Assembly: GCA_029287575.1 (NCBI GenBank)
Contig: JARFQW010000092.1
Span: 1-53,348 of the forward strand
From: Gammaproteobacteria bacterium
Lineage (GTDB): Bacteria; Pseudomonadota; Gammaproteobacteria; Steroidobacterales; XN24
Length of the DNA: 53,348 nt
Direction of reading: 5' to 3'
The translations under genes were made by a program, and so were the position numbers. Within the stretch, counting starts at the first letter, position 1; every line of letters begins with the position of its first letter. Below the pieces are notes generated by a model. It ran no database searches. It saw nothing but the letters and a program-made list of their open reading frames with translations, and was not told the origin of the DNA. Of this stretch, positions 15,606 to 24,683 are shown in pieces.

Positions 15606-16185
15606 TTCGAACGTTGAAGCTGACGCCCACGCGGTCGCTCGTACTGCGGTTCGGGCGAACACCGTGTTCCAGCCACGACGGAAACACGTACATTCGGCCC
15701 GCTTCCGCACCGAGGGCAACCTCGGTGGCGGTAAACGCCGTTTCCGAGGCGATCGGGGGCCGGTACATCAGTCCCGGCGTTCGCGGGTCCTTGAAGTAGA
15801 TTTCGCCGCAGTGTTCGGCGGTCTTGGCGTAATAGACACCGCTGTAGTGGCTGTTGGGATGGAAATGCACGGCGTTGGATGCGCCCGGCGGGCTGATGTT
15901 CACCCATGCCTGCAGGTCGAAGCGGCAATTCTCGCGCAGTTTCTGGGACACGCCGATCTGGCGGCAAATGGCCAGTATCCGGTCCGTAACCGGCTGAAAC
16001 TCCGGCATGCTCTGGATCACATTGCGGCTCTGCCAGCCCAGCGTGTTGGTGTTCTGCACCCCATCCGGGTCTTTCTCCCGAAAGCGGTAGGCCAACTCCA
16101 GCAAGCGGGCATTGAATGCCTCGTGGTCCTCAAAAAACGTGGTCCAGACCAGGGTGGGAAAAAGCTCACTGGAGAGAATTTGCAT
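15586..16185 (-). CDS. 2OG-Fe(II) oxygenase (TIGR02466-type)
   Basis: A 199-residue double-stranded beta-helix oxygenase of the TIGR02466 kind. It opens QILSSELFPTLVW, has WVNISPPGASNAVHFHPNSHYSGVYY, where HFHPN supplies iron-binding residues, an EIYFKDPR strand, and the late histidine and arginine in LEHGVRPNRS. ATG 16185 is chosen because it gives the usual opening; an in-frame start 24 codons upstream adds a non-conserved basic stretch. No strong ribosome site is visible. Substrate unknown; relatives hydroxylate small molecules or proteins using 2-oxoglutarate and oxygen. Confidence 0.8.
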   Translation of the reverse strand: MQILSSELFPTLVWTTFFEDHEAFNARLLELAYRFREKDPDGVQNTNTLGWQSRNVIQSMPEFQPVTDRILAICRQIGVSQKLRENCRFDLQAWVNISPPGASNAVHFHPNSHYSGVYYAKTAEHCGEIYFKDPRTPGLMYRPPIASETAFTATEVALGAEAGRMYVFPSWLEHGVRPNRSTSDRVGVSFNVRISDPAA

Positions 16186-16295
16186 GGAATTCGTGCCGGC
16201 CGATGGTGTCAAAGTGTCCAGGCCGGCATTATCCGGCCCGCCCTCGCGACGGCGCAAACCCGGGCCGTACGCAAGAAAGGGCGAGGAGTTTCGCA

Positions 16296-16514
16296 GTGGC
16301 CGGCCGACATGACCTGACGCCCTTGCGCCCCTGGCTCATCGGGGGGTTCCTGATGCTGGTTCTGCTTGCCGGGGCCGGCACCGCACCCGCCCGGGATGCC
16401 GGCGCGGGCTCAGGGTTCGCCGAGCAGGCCGGAGCCGGCGCTGATGCTGACTCCCAGCGGTCCCCTCGGCATGAACATCTGCATGCGGTCGCCGTCCCTG
16501 ATGATCTCCAGTGA
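16296..16514 (+). CDS. Candidate small exported protein (72 aa)
   Basis: GTG 16296 is preceded by GAGGAG with a 7-nt gap, one of the better ribosome sites in the window. The product opens with a basic stretch, a hydrophobic core (WLIGGFLMLVLLAGAG) and an Ala-rich cleavage-like TAPARDA, which reads as a signal peptide. The remaining 40 residues are low complexity, and the last 105 bp lie antisense to the PDZ gene, so that part may be only a shadow. It may be a genuine small gene, a remnant of a longer exported protein, or chance. Confidence 0.35.
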   Translation: MAGRHDLTPLRPWLIGGFLMLVLLAGAGTAPARDAGAGSGFAEQAGAGADADSQRSPRHEHLHAVAVPDDLQ

Positions 16515-17270
16515 AACCGTCTGGCCGGCGGTTCCGCTCCGGCTGGCTTCCCGCAGGGCGCGCCCGGAGTAGAGCCGCTCGCCGTCGTAGCGAACAATCA
16601 CGTCGCCATTGACCAGGCCCGCGGTCTCCGCCGGCGAACCCTCGATCACCGAGGTCACCCTGATGTGGTTGGGTTGTCCGGTCGCGTACAGGTATCGGCT
16701 GTAGGTGGCGTCGTCCATGCTTGTCCGAAGGGCGGCCCGGCTGCCCGGGAGCTCCGCCATGGCCTCGGCGAAACGGTCGCTGCGCAGCCAGCCTTCGCGG
16801 CTGGCCTGGTCCCGGAGGTACAGACGGGCCAGCGCGTGCTCTTCCTGAAGCCGCTGGTAGTACTCGGCTTCGGCCTGGGGAAAGCCTGCCGCTCGAAACC
16901 TCTCGATCTGTTGCCGTCTCACCGACACCTCGGTGGGTGTGGGGTCTTCAGCCTCCCTGGCGCCGCCGGCAGCCCGGGCTACCGGCTCCTGGGCGTCTGT
17001 CCCGCTCACCTCGGCATCGGGGGCGCGGCCGGCCTCGAGCCCGGCCACGCGCTGACGCAGTGCCGCCAGCTCATCGGCCATTGCCAGCCGTTCCTCGACC
17101 TCGCGATCCAGCAACTCCGCAAGCGAGTCCACGACCTCCCAGGACGGTGCGTCGGCGGATGACCCGTCCGGCGCGCCTGTCATGCGCGCCGGCGCGGCGA
17201 GATACGCGCCCAGCACGAGCCCCGCCAGAAGAAGCGCAATGGCGCCCACCATGAGGAGAGAGCGTTTCAT
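16410..17270 (-). CDS. Membrane-anchored PDZ-domain protein
   Basis: A 286-residue protein with one N-terminal membrane helix (about 5-27), a linker with a short heptad-like helix (SLAELLDREVEERLAMADELAALRQ region), a helical middle section, and a C-terminal PDZ domain (about 195-275: IRVTSVIEGSPAETAGLVNGDVIVRYDG, then LEIIRDGDRMQMFMPRGPLG). No protease domain is present. PDZ domains bind C-terminal peptides, so it may be an adaptor or regulatory subunit in the periplasm. It begins 11 bp after the TolB/TPR gene on the same strand, so the two form an operon. Confidence 0.78.
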   Translation of the reverse strand: MKRSLLMVGAIALLLAGLVLGAYLAAPARMTGAPDGSSADAPSWEVVDSLAELLDREVEERLAMADELAALRQRVAGLEAGRAPDAEVSGTDAQEPVARAAGGAREAEDPTPTEVSVRRQQIERFRAAGFPQAEAEYYQRLQEEHALARLYLRDQASREGWLRSDRFAEAMAELPGSRAALRTSMDDATYSRYLYATGQPNHIRVTSVIEGSPAETAGLVNGDVIVRYDGERLYSGRALREASRSGTAGQTVSLEIIRDGDRMQMFMPRGPLGVSISAGSGLLGEP

Positions 17271-17281
17271 GAAGCCAGAGG

Positions 17282-19429
17282 CTAGAGATTCCGCCCTTGG
17301 GAAGCCACCCGGGCCGGGAAGCCATCCCCGCTGGCCAGAACCACGGCGCGGTCGTGCTGACCGGAGATCCGCGTGCGCACCCTGGAGAACAGCGCCATTA
17401 TCGAAGCCTCGCGATTCACACGACCCATGGCGGGATGACGCAGAACCTGGCCCGGTCTGGCCCAGCCCAGCCGGGCTGCGGCCTCGAGGTGCGCGGCTGC
17501 GGCGCCGTCCCGTCCCCGGGCCGCCGCGACGTAGGCCTTCAGCACTTCCATCGAAGGTCCCGCGAAGCCCTCGCTGCTTGCGCGGGCCAGCACGGCTTCC
17601 GCTCGAGCGATGACGTTCTCGGCATCTCCATCACGCGCCGCCTTTCGGTAGGCCACGGCGAGAAACGTCAGTGCTTCCACGTCCTCGGGGGTGTGATTGA
17701 TGATGTCGCCGTCTTCCAGAGCGGCTTCGAGCCGGGTGATTGCGGTGTCGTAGTCATGGGTCAGAACCGCCGCGATGCCGGCCCAGGTCCGGTAGATGCG
17801 GGTTCCGGCGCCTGTCGCGGCAGCCGGGTCGACCGTGCGCATGCGGGTAGTTGCCAGCGACTGCAGCCGGGCGTGATGGCCCTCATCGAGCAATAGCTGG
17901 GCCTCGAGGCCGAAGATCAGCATGTTGTCGGCGCCGACTTCGCGCGCCCGGTCTAGCCAGGCCCGCGCCCGTACAGGGTCTTCGAGCCACAGCCAGGCCT
18001 TTGCCATAGCCATGAGGCTCAGCGGCGATTCAGGCTCGATCTCAACGGCCCTGCGGGCGGTCAGGACCGCGTGATCGAGGCGTCCGAACTCTCCCATCCA
18101 CATGGCCTGGTGGCGGCGCACCTGGCCTGACTGCGGGTGCTGCCTGGCCAGTTCGTCGAGCCGCCGCATCCCGTCATCGTAGCGGCCGAGATCGAAGAGC
18201 ACGGTGGCCTGATTGACGCCCACGATCGGGTGTCCCGGTGCCGCCTCCCCGGCTTCGGCAAAGGCGGTGAGAGCCTCCTGCAATCGCCCCTGGGAATGCA
18301 TGGTCGTTCCCAGCCACATATGCGCCATGGCGTATTTCGGATCGAGTTCGATAGCGCGCCGGTATGCGAGCTCGGCCGCGTCCATTTCGCCGGAGAAGGC
18401 ATTCAGCAGTCCGAGCGAGGCGTTGAGTTCCGCCACGTCCCGACCAATGGCCAGGCCTTTCTCGAGGGCCTCCCGTGATTCGGCAAGCGCGGTCTGGGCG
18501 TCCAGGTTGCCATAGCCCGACAGCAGCAGTCGTGAGTCCGCATAGCCCGAGTAGGCCAGGGCAAAGTCCGGGTCGCGTTCGATGGCCGCGGCAAACTGCC
18601 GGCTCGCCTCCCTGAGGCTGGCCGGAGTCCGTTCGCGGAACAGGTGTCGTCCTTTCAGGTAGAGGTCATAGGCCACGCCTTGCGGAGCCGAGCCGGCGGG
18701 GCCCAGCAATTCCACCTGCAGGGCCTCGCTGATCGAACGGGCTATGTCGTCCTGCACGACGAACAGGTCGTCCAGTTCCCGGCTGTATGAATCCGACCAC
18801 AGCGTGAAGCCGTCCCGGACGGCGGTGAGGCGAGCCGTGACTCTGAGCTGATTGCCCTCCCGTCGGACACTGCCCTCGACAACGGCGTCCACACCCAGTT
18901 CCCGACCAATGGTCCGGACGTCTTCCTGGCGGTCCCGGTAGGCAAACGAGGAGGTGCGGCTCACAACCCGCAGGCCCTCGATGCGGGCCAGCCGGTCCAG
19001 GAGTTCGCCGGCGATACCGTCGCCCAGATATCGCTGGTCGCCTTCCCGGCTGACGTCGGTCAGGGGCAGAACCGCGATCTGGCGTGTTTCGCCAGCCGAC
19101 GGACCGGCTGCGCCCCTCATGATGAGAAAGCCGATCGCGCCTACCAGGGCCGCCGCCACCGCCCAGTCGCGCACCGCTGTGGCCCCGCCAAAGCCGGTGC
19201 CTTCACCTTCGGTTGCCCATGCCACGACAAGGACGAAGGGCAGGCCGATAATCGCGACCGCCAGAACCAGCCGGACACTCCATTCCGGGAGGAACAGGGC
19301 CGGGAAGAGAATGTCGGCGATCTGGACCGTGAGCCAGGCGAAAAAAACATAGGCACCGCCAATGCGCGCGAGACGCCGTCGCCTCAGCTGGCGAAAACTG
19401 CCCTGGAGCCCTTCGGTGAATGGATGCAT
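17282..19429 (-). CDS. Membrane TolB-like/TPR protein
   Basis: A 715-residue protein. Two membrane segments near the N-terminus (about 24-41 and 50-70) flank LPEWSVRLVL, a third lies near 85-105. A TolB/FlgO-like alpha-beta domain follows (IAVLPLTDVSREGDQRYLGDGIAGELLDRLARI to LWSDSYSRELDDLFVVQDDIARSI), then many TPR repeats (PDFALAYSGYAD, PKYAMAHMWLGTTMHSQGRLQEALTAF and others) up to about 690. Such proteins are often found C-terminal to adenylate cyclase or winged-helix domains, but neither is present here. A shorter paralogue with a very similar N-terminus is at 50696-52357. Upstream of the PDZ gene in one operon. Function unknown. Confidence 0.78.
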   Translation of the reverse strand: MHPFTEGLQGSFRQLRRRRLARIGGAYVFFAWLTVQIADILFPALFLPEWSVRLVLAVAIIGLPFVLVVAWATEGEGTGFGGATAVRDWAVAAALVGAIGFLIMRGAAGPSAGETRQIAVLPLTDVSREGDQRYLGDGIAGELLDRLARIEGLRVVSRTSSFAYRDRQEDVRTIGRELGVDAVVEGSVRREGNQLRVTARLTAVRDGFTLWSDSYSRELDDLFVVQDDIARSISEALQVELLGPAGSAPQGVAYDLYLKGRHLFRERTPASLREASRQFAAAIERDPDFALAYSGYADSRLLLSGYGNLDAQTALAESREALEKGLAIGRDVAELNASLGLLNAFSGEMDAAELAYRRAIELDPKYAMAHMWLGTTMHSQGRLQEALTAFAEAGEAAPGHPIVGVNQATVLFDLGRYDDGMRRLDELARQHPQSGQVRRHQAMWMGEFGRLDHAVLTARRAVEIEPESPLSLMAMAKAWLWLEDPVRARAWLDRAREVGADNMLIFGLEAQLLLDEGHHARLQSLATTRMRTVDPAAATGAGTRIYRTWAGIAAVLTHDYDTAITRLEAALEDGDIINHTPEDVEALTFLAVAYRKAARDGDAENVIARAEAVLARASSEGFAGPSMEVLKAYVAAARGRDGAAAAHLEAAARLGWARPGQVLRHPAMGRVNREASIMALFSRVRTRISGQHDRAVVLASGDGFPARVASQGRNL

Positions 19430-19580
19430 GCCCGGCCTTGCTCAGTAGCGCAACGCGATCCCCGTCGCCCGTCCCTTCGGCGACCCGGTTGTCCACTTAT
19501 AGACCTCCTGGCCTGACGACGGTTCAGTTGCAGGGGGGGCTTGTCGGTGAGCCGAAGGATCGGCGGGACGGGCCGTGGGA

Positions 19581-20648
19581 TCACCACAGGGAAAGCTGAC
19601 CGGTGTCCTTTTCGGGCGCCACGAAACGGTGCGTGTCCAGCGTCGGCAGTTGGCCGAATCCCAGCTTTCTGCTGGCCAGCCGGAACCGCTTGTCCAGCAG
19701 CGCCGGTATCGGGCCGCTCCCGCGCATGCGCCGGCCATAGCCGGAATCATATGCGCGCCCGCCGTGACAATCCGCCATCAGCGCCAGCACACGATCGGCC
19801 CGGTCCGGATAATGCGCCCGAAGCCATTGAGTGAACAGGGGCAGCACCTCCAGCGGAAGGCGAAGCAGTATCCACCCGGCAGCCGTCGCTCCGGCCTGCC
19901 GGGCCGCGGCGAGCAGGGCCTCGATTTCCTGGTCGTTGATGCCCGGAATCACCGGCGCGATCAGCACGCCGCAGGGGATGCCCGCGTCCGCGAGGGTCTT
20001 GAGGGTCTCCAGACGTCTGGATGCCGAAGCCGCCCGCGGCTCCAGCGTGCGTTTCAGGTCCGCGTCGAGGCTCGTCAGGCTGACGTAAACCCGGGCAAGT
20101 TGGCGGCCGGCCATGGGCGCCAGCAGGTCGATGTCCCGGGTCACCAGCCCGCTCTTTGTCACGATGCTCAAGGGATGCTCGCAGCCCGAGAGCACTTCGA
20201 GAATGCCACGGGTGATTCGGCGGGTCCGTTCGATGGGCTGATAGGGATCGGTATTCGTGCCCAGGGCGATGGGGCTGCAAACGTAGCCGGGCCGCGCGAG
20301 CTCGCTCCGCAGGCACGTCGCGGCGTCCGGCTTGAAGAACAGCCGCGACTCGAAATCCAGGCCCGGCGACAGGCCCAGCCAGGCATGAGTGGGCCGGGCG
20401 AAGCAATACACGCACCCGTGCTCGCAGCCGCGATAGGGATTCACGGACTGATCGAAGGGCACGTCCGGCGAGCGATTGCGGCTGATCACCGTGCGCGCAT
20501 GGTCGGCCGTGCTCAGCGTGTGGAGGCGATTCTCATCGGGCCCTTCATGGCCGCTCCAGCCGTCGTATACCGGTTCGGCACGCACGCTGGCGTAGCGATT
20601 GTCCGGGTTGGACAAGGCGCCGCGGCCCGGAATGGGGGTACTGGACAT
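19581..20648 (-). CDS. PA0069-family radical SAM protein
   Basis: A 355-residue radical SAM enzyme. NPYRGCEHGCVYCF supplies C75, C79 and C82 for the 4Fe-4S cluster; GTNTDPYQPIE and VTKSGLVTRDIDLL are typical of the SplB-like PA0069 branch, distantly related to spore photoproduct lyase. No reaction is established for this branch; a role in nucleic-acid repair is a guess from the relationship. It ends facing the TolB/TPR gene and starts 48 bp after mgtE on the same strand. The 151-bp gap 19430-19580 shows no clear terminator or promoter. Confidence 0.85.
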   Translation of the reverse strand: MSSTPIPGRGALSNPDNRYASVRAEPVYDGWSGHEGPDENRLHTLSTADHARTVISRNRSPDVPFDQSVNPYRGCEHGCVYCFARPTHAWLGLSPGLDFESRLFFKPDAATCLRSELARPGYVCSPIALGTNTDPYQPIERTRRITRGILEVLSGCEHPLSIVTKSGLVTRDIDLLAPMAGRQLARVYVSLTSLDADLKRTLEPRAASASRRLETLKTLADAGIPCGVLIAPVIPGINDQEIEALLAAARQAGATAAGWILLRLPLEVLPLFTQWLRAHYPDRADRVLALMADCHGGRAYDSGYGRRMRGSGPIPALLDKRFRLASRKLGFGQLPTLDTHRFVAPEKDTGQLSLW

Positions 20649-20696
20649 GCATACAGTATTGGCAAGGTGCGGACGGAGTACAAGTCCCGCGCGGGG

Positions 20697-22124
20697 TCAG
20701 ACCAGGACGGCCGCCGCCAGACCGAGGAAAATGAAGAAACCCATACTGTCGGTGACGAACGTCAGCATGACGCTGGAGCCCAGGGCGGGGTCCCGGCCCA
20801 GCTTGTTCATCACCAGGGGCACCGTGACGCCGGCTATTGCCGCGACCACGAGATTCAGCAGGGTGGCGATGGCCATGACCATCCCGAGCCGGGGATTTCC
20901 GTAGAGCAGCCACGCCACGGCGCCCATGACGCAGCCCCAGATCAGGCCGTTGAAGGCGGCGATGCCAATCTCCTTGCGCACCAGGTAGCCGACGTTGTCC
21001 TTTTTGATCTGATCCAGCGCGAGGCCGCGGATAAACAGAGCCACTGTCTGGTTGCCCGTATTGCCGCCAATGCTCGCCACGATCGGCATGAGGGTGGCCA
21101 GCGCAACAAGCTGCTCGATCGTGCCCTCGAAGACGCCGATAACCCGGGAGGCGACGAAGGCGGTCAGCAGATTGACAAACAGCCACAGCCAGCGCCGCCG
21201 GGCGCTGAACAGGGCCGGTGCAAAGAGATCTTCGTCGCCGCGGAGGCCCTCACGAAGCAGGGCATCTTCTTCCGCCTCCTCGCGAACGAAGTCCATGACG
21301 TGATCCACGGTCAGCCGTCCGATGAGCTTGTCCTTGGCATCCAGGACCGGCGCGGAGATCAGGTCGTAGCGCTCGAAAGCCAGCGCGGTTCGGGCGGCGG
21401 GGGCATCCGCGTAGAAACTGGCCGGGTCACGGTCCATGAACTGAGCCACCGGCGTGCGCAGCGGATGCAGGAACAGCTTGGTCAGGGCAAAGCTTCCGAC
21501 CAGACGGCCGCGGGCGTCGGTGACGAAAACCCGGTCCATCTGGTCGGGGAGATCGCCCAGCCGGCGGATCGTCTTGAGGGTTTCCTTGACCGTTGCCGTC
21601 TCCGCCACCGCGAGCATTTCGGGGGTCATCAGGTGGCCGACGGAATCCTCGGGATAGCGCTTCGACGCATCGACCCAGTCCCGGTCTTCCTGCTCGATGC
21701 TCGCATAGACGCGCGAGCGGACATCCGCCGGCAGCAGCTCGGCAACGTAGACCAGGTCGTCCGGATCCATGCGCCGGCACATGGCCACAAGCCGTTGGGG
21801 GTCGGTCCTGGCGATCAGTGCTTCGGCAACGGTGTCATTGACGTCCCAGAGCACGTCACCGCCGTCGGCGTCCGACACCTGGCTCCACACGAGCATGCGG
21901 TCGTCGGGCAACAGGCGTTCCAGAAGGTGGGCGATGTCAGCCGCATGCAGCTTGCCCAGCGCGTTGCCGAGCTGCGCCAGGTGCTGGCGGTGAACGAGAC
22001 CTTCGACAAGGCCCTTGCGGGGCTGGTCCTGTTGCCGTACCAGCCCATCGACGAGCTCGTGCCGGTGCAGGAGGTCGAGAATGGGCTTGAGCCGGCGGTC
22101 GAGACGGCTGGTAGGGTCGGTCAT
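20697..22124 (-). CDS. mgtE: Magnesium transporter MgtE
   Basis: A 475-residue MgtE. Order: an alpha-helical N domain with the HAADIAHLLERL repeat, paired CBS domains (about 145-260; DSVGHLMTPEMLAV and DLISAPVLDAKDKLIGRLTVDHVMDFV), a connecting helix, and five membrane segments with the pore signature ASIGGNTGNQTV. MgtE is a magnesium channel closed by magnesium bound to its cytosolic domains. Full length. The start lies 54 bp from the stop of the EAL gene on the same strand, and the radical SAM gene follows. Confidence 0.94.
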   Translation of the reverse strand: MTDPTSRLDRRLKPILDLLHRHELVDGLVRQQDQPRKGLVEGLVHRQHLAQLGNALGKLHAADIAHLLERLLPDDRMLVWSQVSDADGGDVLWDVNDTVAEALIARTDPQRLVAMCRRMDPDDLVYVAELLPADVRSRVYASIEQEDRDWVDASKRYPEDSVGHLMTPEMLAVAETATVKETLKTIRRLGDLPDQMDRVFVTDARGRLVGSFALTKLFLHPLRTPVAQFMDRDPASFYADAPAARTALAFERYDLISAPVLDAKDKLIGRLTVDHVMDFVREEAEEDALLREGLRGDEDLFAPALFSARRRWLWLFVNLLTAFVASRVIGVFEGTIEQLVALATLMPIVASIGGNTGNQTVALFIRGLALDQIKKDNVGYLVRKEIGIAAFNGLIWGCVMGAVAWLLYGNPRLGMVMAIATLLNLVVAAIAGVTVPLVMNKLGRDPALGSSVMLTFVTDSMGFFIFLGLAAAVLV

Positions 22125-22178
22125 GTATGGCGATCCTGCTTGCGCGCGCCAAGCATAGACGCGGACAAGCCGGCGCGG

Positions 22179-23528
22179 CTAGCCGCCGGAGCTTGCCGAC
22201 GGGAGACGGTCGCCGCTGCGGATCATCGTCCGGATCTCGGTCCCCTCCACCGGCCGGCTGAAATAGAAGCCCTGCGCATATCCGCAGCGCAGGACCTGAA
22301 GAGCCGTAACCTGGTCTTCCCGCTCCACGCCTTCCGCAATGGAGTCGAGGCCGCAGGATTCCGCCAGCATCGCGACCGCCCGGGCAATGCCGTTGGCGAC
22401 CGGTGAGCCGGGAAGATCGGTGACGAAGGCCCGGTCGATTTTCATGCTGTCCAGCGGCAGCCGGCCCAGATAGCCCATCGCCGAGAAGCCGGTCCCGAAA
22501 TCGTCCAGCGCGATCTTGATGCCGAGCTTGCGCAGGGCGTCGAGGGTTTCCACCGTATGCTCCCGGGTCTCCATGAACGCGTGTTCGGTGATCTCGATCT
22601 CCAGGCACTCCGGGGGCAGGCCGGTCACCTCCAGGGCGTGGCAGATGCGCTCTGGCAGATCTCGGAGAGCGAACATCCCGGGGGTGAAGTTGAGGCCGAC
22701 GGTCACCGGCGGGTGGTCGGGCCGCTGCCAGTGCACGGCCTCCTGGCAGGCGGTTTTCAGGGCCCAGCGGGTCATCGCGTAAATGAACCCGGTTTGCTCC
22801 GCCAGGGGCGCGAATTCTTCCGGCGAGACCGGCCCGAGTTCCCGGCTGTCCCAGCGCATCAACGCTTCGGCGCCGACAATTTCGCCGCTGTCCAGACGAA
22901 CCCGCGGCTGATACAGGAGTCGCAGTTCGCCGCGCTCGGCCGCGGTTCTCAGCTCCCGGTCGAGGATCCCGCGCCTGGCCACCGCGGCGCCGATATGCTC
23001 GTCGAACAGGCGGATTTCGTTGCGATGCCCATCGGCTTCCCGAGGCACTGCAAGATCCACCTGGCGGGCGAGTTCCTCCAGGTGGGGTGCCTGTTCCGCG
23101 GACTCGCCGATGATCCGGAGGCCGATGTTGCTATAGAGATAGAAGCGGTGGCCCGGCGTACCGAACGGCTCCGCCAGGGCCGCCACGATCGATTCGGCTG
23201 CCGCATGGGCGGCATCCGGAGACGTCAGGTCCCAGAGCAGGATCACGAACTGGTGCAGCGTCCATCCCACCCGGCCGTTGGCTGGCAGACAGGCAGCGAT
23301 TCTCTGGCCTGCCTCCTTCAGTACCTGGTCGCCGTCCCGGTAACCCGCGTTCTGATACACGTGCCGGACACTGCCGAACTCCACGATCATCACGGCCATC
23401 AGCGCGCCGGATCCGGTCTGCCGCTCGAGCGCACGCTGGGCGAGATGGATCAGCGCATCCCGGCCGGGCAGGCCGGTAATGGGGTCCACGGCCAGGCTGG
23501 CGTCGAAGGCATTGATATCGTGTTCCAA
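22179..23528 (-). CDS. EAL cyclic-di-GMP phosphodiesterase with degenerate GGDEF domain
   Basis: A 449-residue protein. The N-terminal half has the GGDEF fold (DPITGLPGRDALI), but the catalytic motif is replaced by GWTLHQF, so it should not make c-di-GMP. The C-terminal half is an intact EAL domain: GAEALMRW, NFTPGMF, EITEHAFME, DDFGTGFSAMGYL, KIDRAFV and QGFYFSRP, expected to hydrolyse c-di-GMP to pGpG. No membrane helix or sensory domain is seen, so it is cytosolic. I take TTG 23528 because GGAGA lies 6 nt upstream; a GTG 20 codons earlier (23588) has no ribosome site. It lies within 1 kb of a c-di-GMP riboswitch. Confidence 0.88.
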   Translation of the reverse strand: MEHDINAFDASLAVDPITGLPGRDALIHLAQRALERQTGSGALMAVMIVEFGSVRHVYQNAGYRDGDQVLKEAGQRIAACLPANGRVGWTLHQFVILLWDLTSPDAAHAAAESIVAALAEPFGTPGHRFYLYSNIGLRIIGESAEQAPHLEELARQVDLAVPREADGHRNEIRLFDEHIGAAVARRGILDRELRTAAERGELRLLYQPRVRLDSGEIVGAEALMRWDSRELGPVSPEEFAPLAEQTGFIYAMTRWALKTACQEAVHWQRPDHPPVTVGLNFTPGMFALRDLPERICHALEVTGLPPECLEIEITEHAFMETREHTVETLDALRKLGIKIALDDFGTGFSAMGYLGRLPLDSMKIDRAFVTDLPGSPVANGIARAVAMLAESCGLDSIAEGVEREDQVTALQVLRCGYAQGFYFSRPVEGTEIRTMIRSGDRLPSASSGG

Positions 23529-23627
23529 GAGAATTCTCCGTTGCCGCGGCAAGTATATGCACGGTGATTGCAGCTTGCGTTCCGACACGCTATACCGGAT
23601 CGCACGAGGCGCTTACGGGAGATACCA

Positions 23628-24368
23628 GTGGACGGAGTTCAGGGAATTTCCCGGTGGATCCACATCGTTTTCGGCTTTGCGGGGCTGGCCGCCTTCTGGA
23701 TTCCGATCCTGACCCGCAAGGGCAGTCCGCTGCATCGAGGCGCCGGCCGCGTCTTTTCCTTCTGCGCAGCGGTTGTCCTCCTGTCGGCGGGCCTGTCTAT
23801 CGGACTCCTGATGACTCGGCTCGCGGCTGCCGGCAAAGGCCCCGCCGATTCGCCCGGCACCTGGTCGGGCCTCGTGTTTCTGGCCTACCTCGCCTGGGTC
23901 ACATGGCTGTTCGTGCACCACGGCAGGCTCGTGCTGCGCAGCAAGCAGTCGCCGCCAGCGGCGGGTACCGTCATAAACCGTGGCCTCGCATTGTCGGCCA
24001 TGGTCGCAAGCGGCTTGATCGTTGCCTGGGCGCTGGTTCTGCGGCCGCCCAACATGATCGTTCTGCTGGCCCTCTCCCCGATCGGCTTCCTGTCCGGGCG
24101 GGGCATGCTCGCATACTACCGGGGCAATGACCTGTCGCCCCGGGCCTGGTTGTACGAGCATCTCGGCGCGATGATCGGTGCCGGCATCGCCTTCCACACG
24201 GCTTTTGCCGTGTTCGGTTCGCGCCAGCTGCTGGGCTGGGAGCCCGAGGGCCTGATTGGTGTGCTGCCGTGGATTCTGCCGGCGCTGGTCGGCTTGCCTG
24301 CGTCCGCCATCTGGACCCGCCACTACCGCAAGCAATTCGACGACCCGCCCCGATCCCTCGCAGGTTAG
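23628..24368 (+). CDS. Multi-pass membrane protein (DUF2306-like)
   Basis: A 246-residue membrane protein with about seven hydrophobic segments. IHIVFGFAGLAAFWIPILT, KGSPLHRGAGRVFSFC and a late HLGAMIGAGIAFHTAFAVF with paired histidines resemble DUF2306-type proteins, whose function is unknown; intramembrane histidines raise the possibility of haem binding, which I cannot confirm. GTG 23628 is preferred because GGGAG lies about 7 nt upstream and the membrane protein starts at once. It is divergent from the EAL gene. Confidence 0.72.
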   Translation: MDGVQGISRWIHIVFGFAGLAAFWIPILTRKGSPLHRGAGRVFSFCAAVVLLSAGLSIGLLMTRLAAAGKGPADSPGTWSGLVFLAYLAWVTWLFVHHGRLVLRSKQSPPAAGTVINRGLALSAMVASGLIVAWALVLRPPNMIVLLALSPIGFLSGRGMLAYYRGNDLSPRAWLYEHLGAMIGAGIAFHTAFAVFGSRQLLGWEPEGLIGVLPWILPALVGLPASAIWTRHYRKQFDDPPRSLAG

Positions 24369-24504
24369 GCTATCGGCGAGCCGGGATGGCCGACAGCACG
24401 GAAAATTGTGGTGCCAGTTCGCGAATTCGGCGTTTTTGGGCGGCGCACAGACGGCTTATGTGAAGCGGGTCACGGATGCCCCAAGCGGTGCGTGGCAATT
24501 TGGC

Positions 24505-24590
24505 CTTAAACCGAAAAAGGCAAACCCGTCGCGAGGCGGGGACGCAAAGCCACCGGTCCCGAATCTGCGGGACAGCGGGGCCGCCGGATC
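24505..24590 (+). ncRNA. GEMM-I cyclic-di-GMP riboswitch
   Basis: The conserved GEMM-I core is present: GGCAAACC (24519-24526), a hairpin CCGTC-GCGA-GGCGG with GNRA tetraloop (24526-24539), then GGACGCAAAGCC (24540-24551), a second helix GTCCC/GGGAC (24556-24560 with 24569-24573), and AGCGGGGCCGCCGG (24574-24587). The position equal to G20 of the Vibrio Vc2 aptamer is G (24519) and that equal to A47 is A, which predicts c-di-GMP rather than 3',3'-cGAMP. Downstream, CCCGG/CCGGG (24590-24613) and GTCCCG/CGGGAC (24637-24663) can form hairpins; the second ends 7 nt before AGGAGG, so translational control is likely. Other parts of the gap 24369-24504 show no clear promoter. Confidence 0.88.
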
Positions 24591-24683
24591 CCGGAGAAAG
24601 CCCAAGGGCCGGGTGATGCTTCTGCCTTTTCGATTTGTCCCGCCGCGACGTTCAGGACGGGACCGGCACAAGGAGGAGCATGC

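Noticed and set aside
24590-24663. Terminator in the leader of the riboswitch-controlled gene
   Set aside because: The hairpins at 24590-24613 and 24637-24663 are not followed by a T tract, so translational control is favoured over transcription termination.
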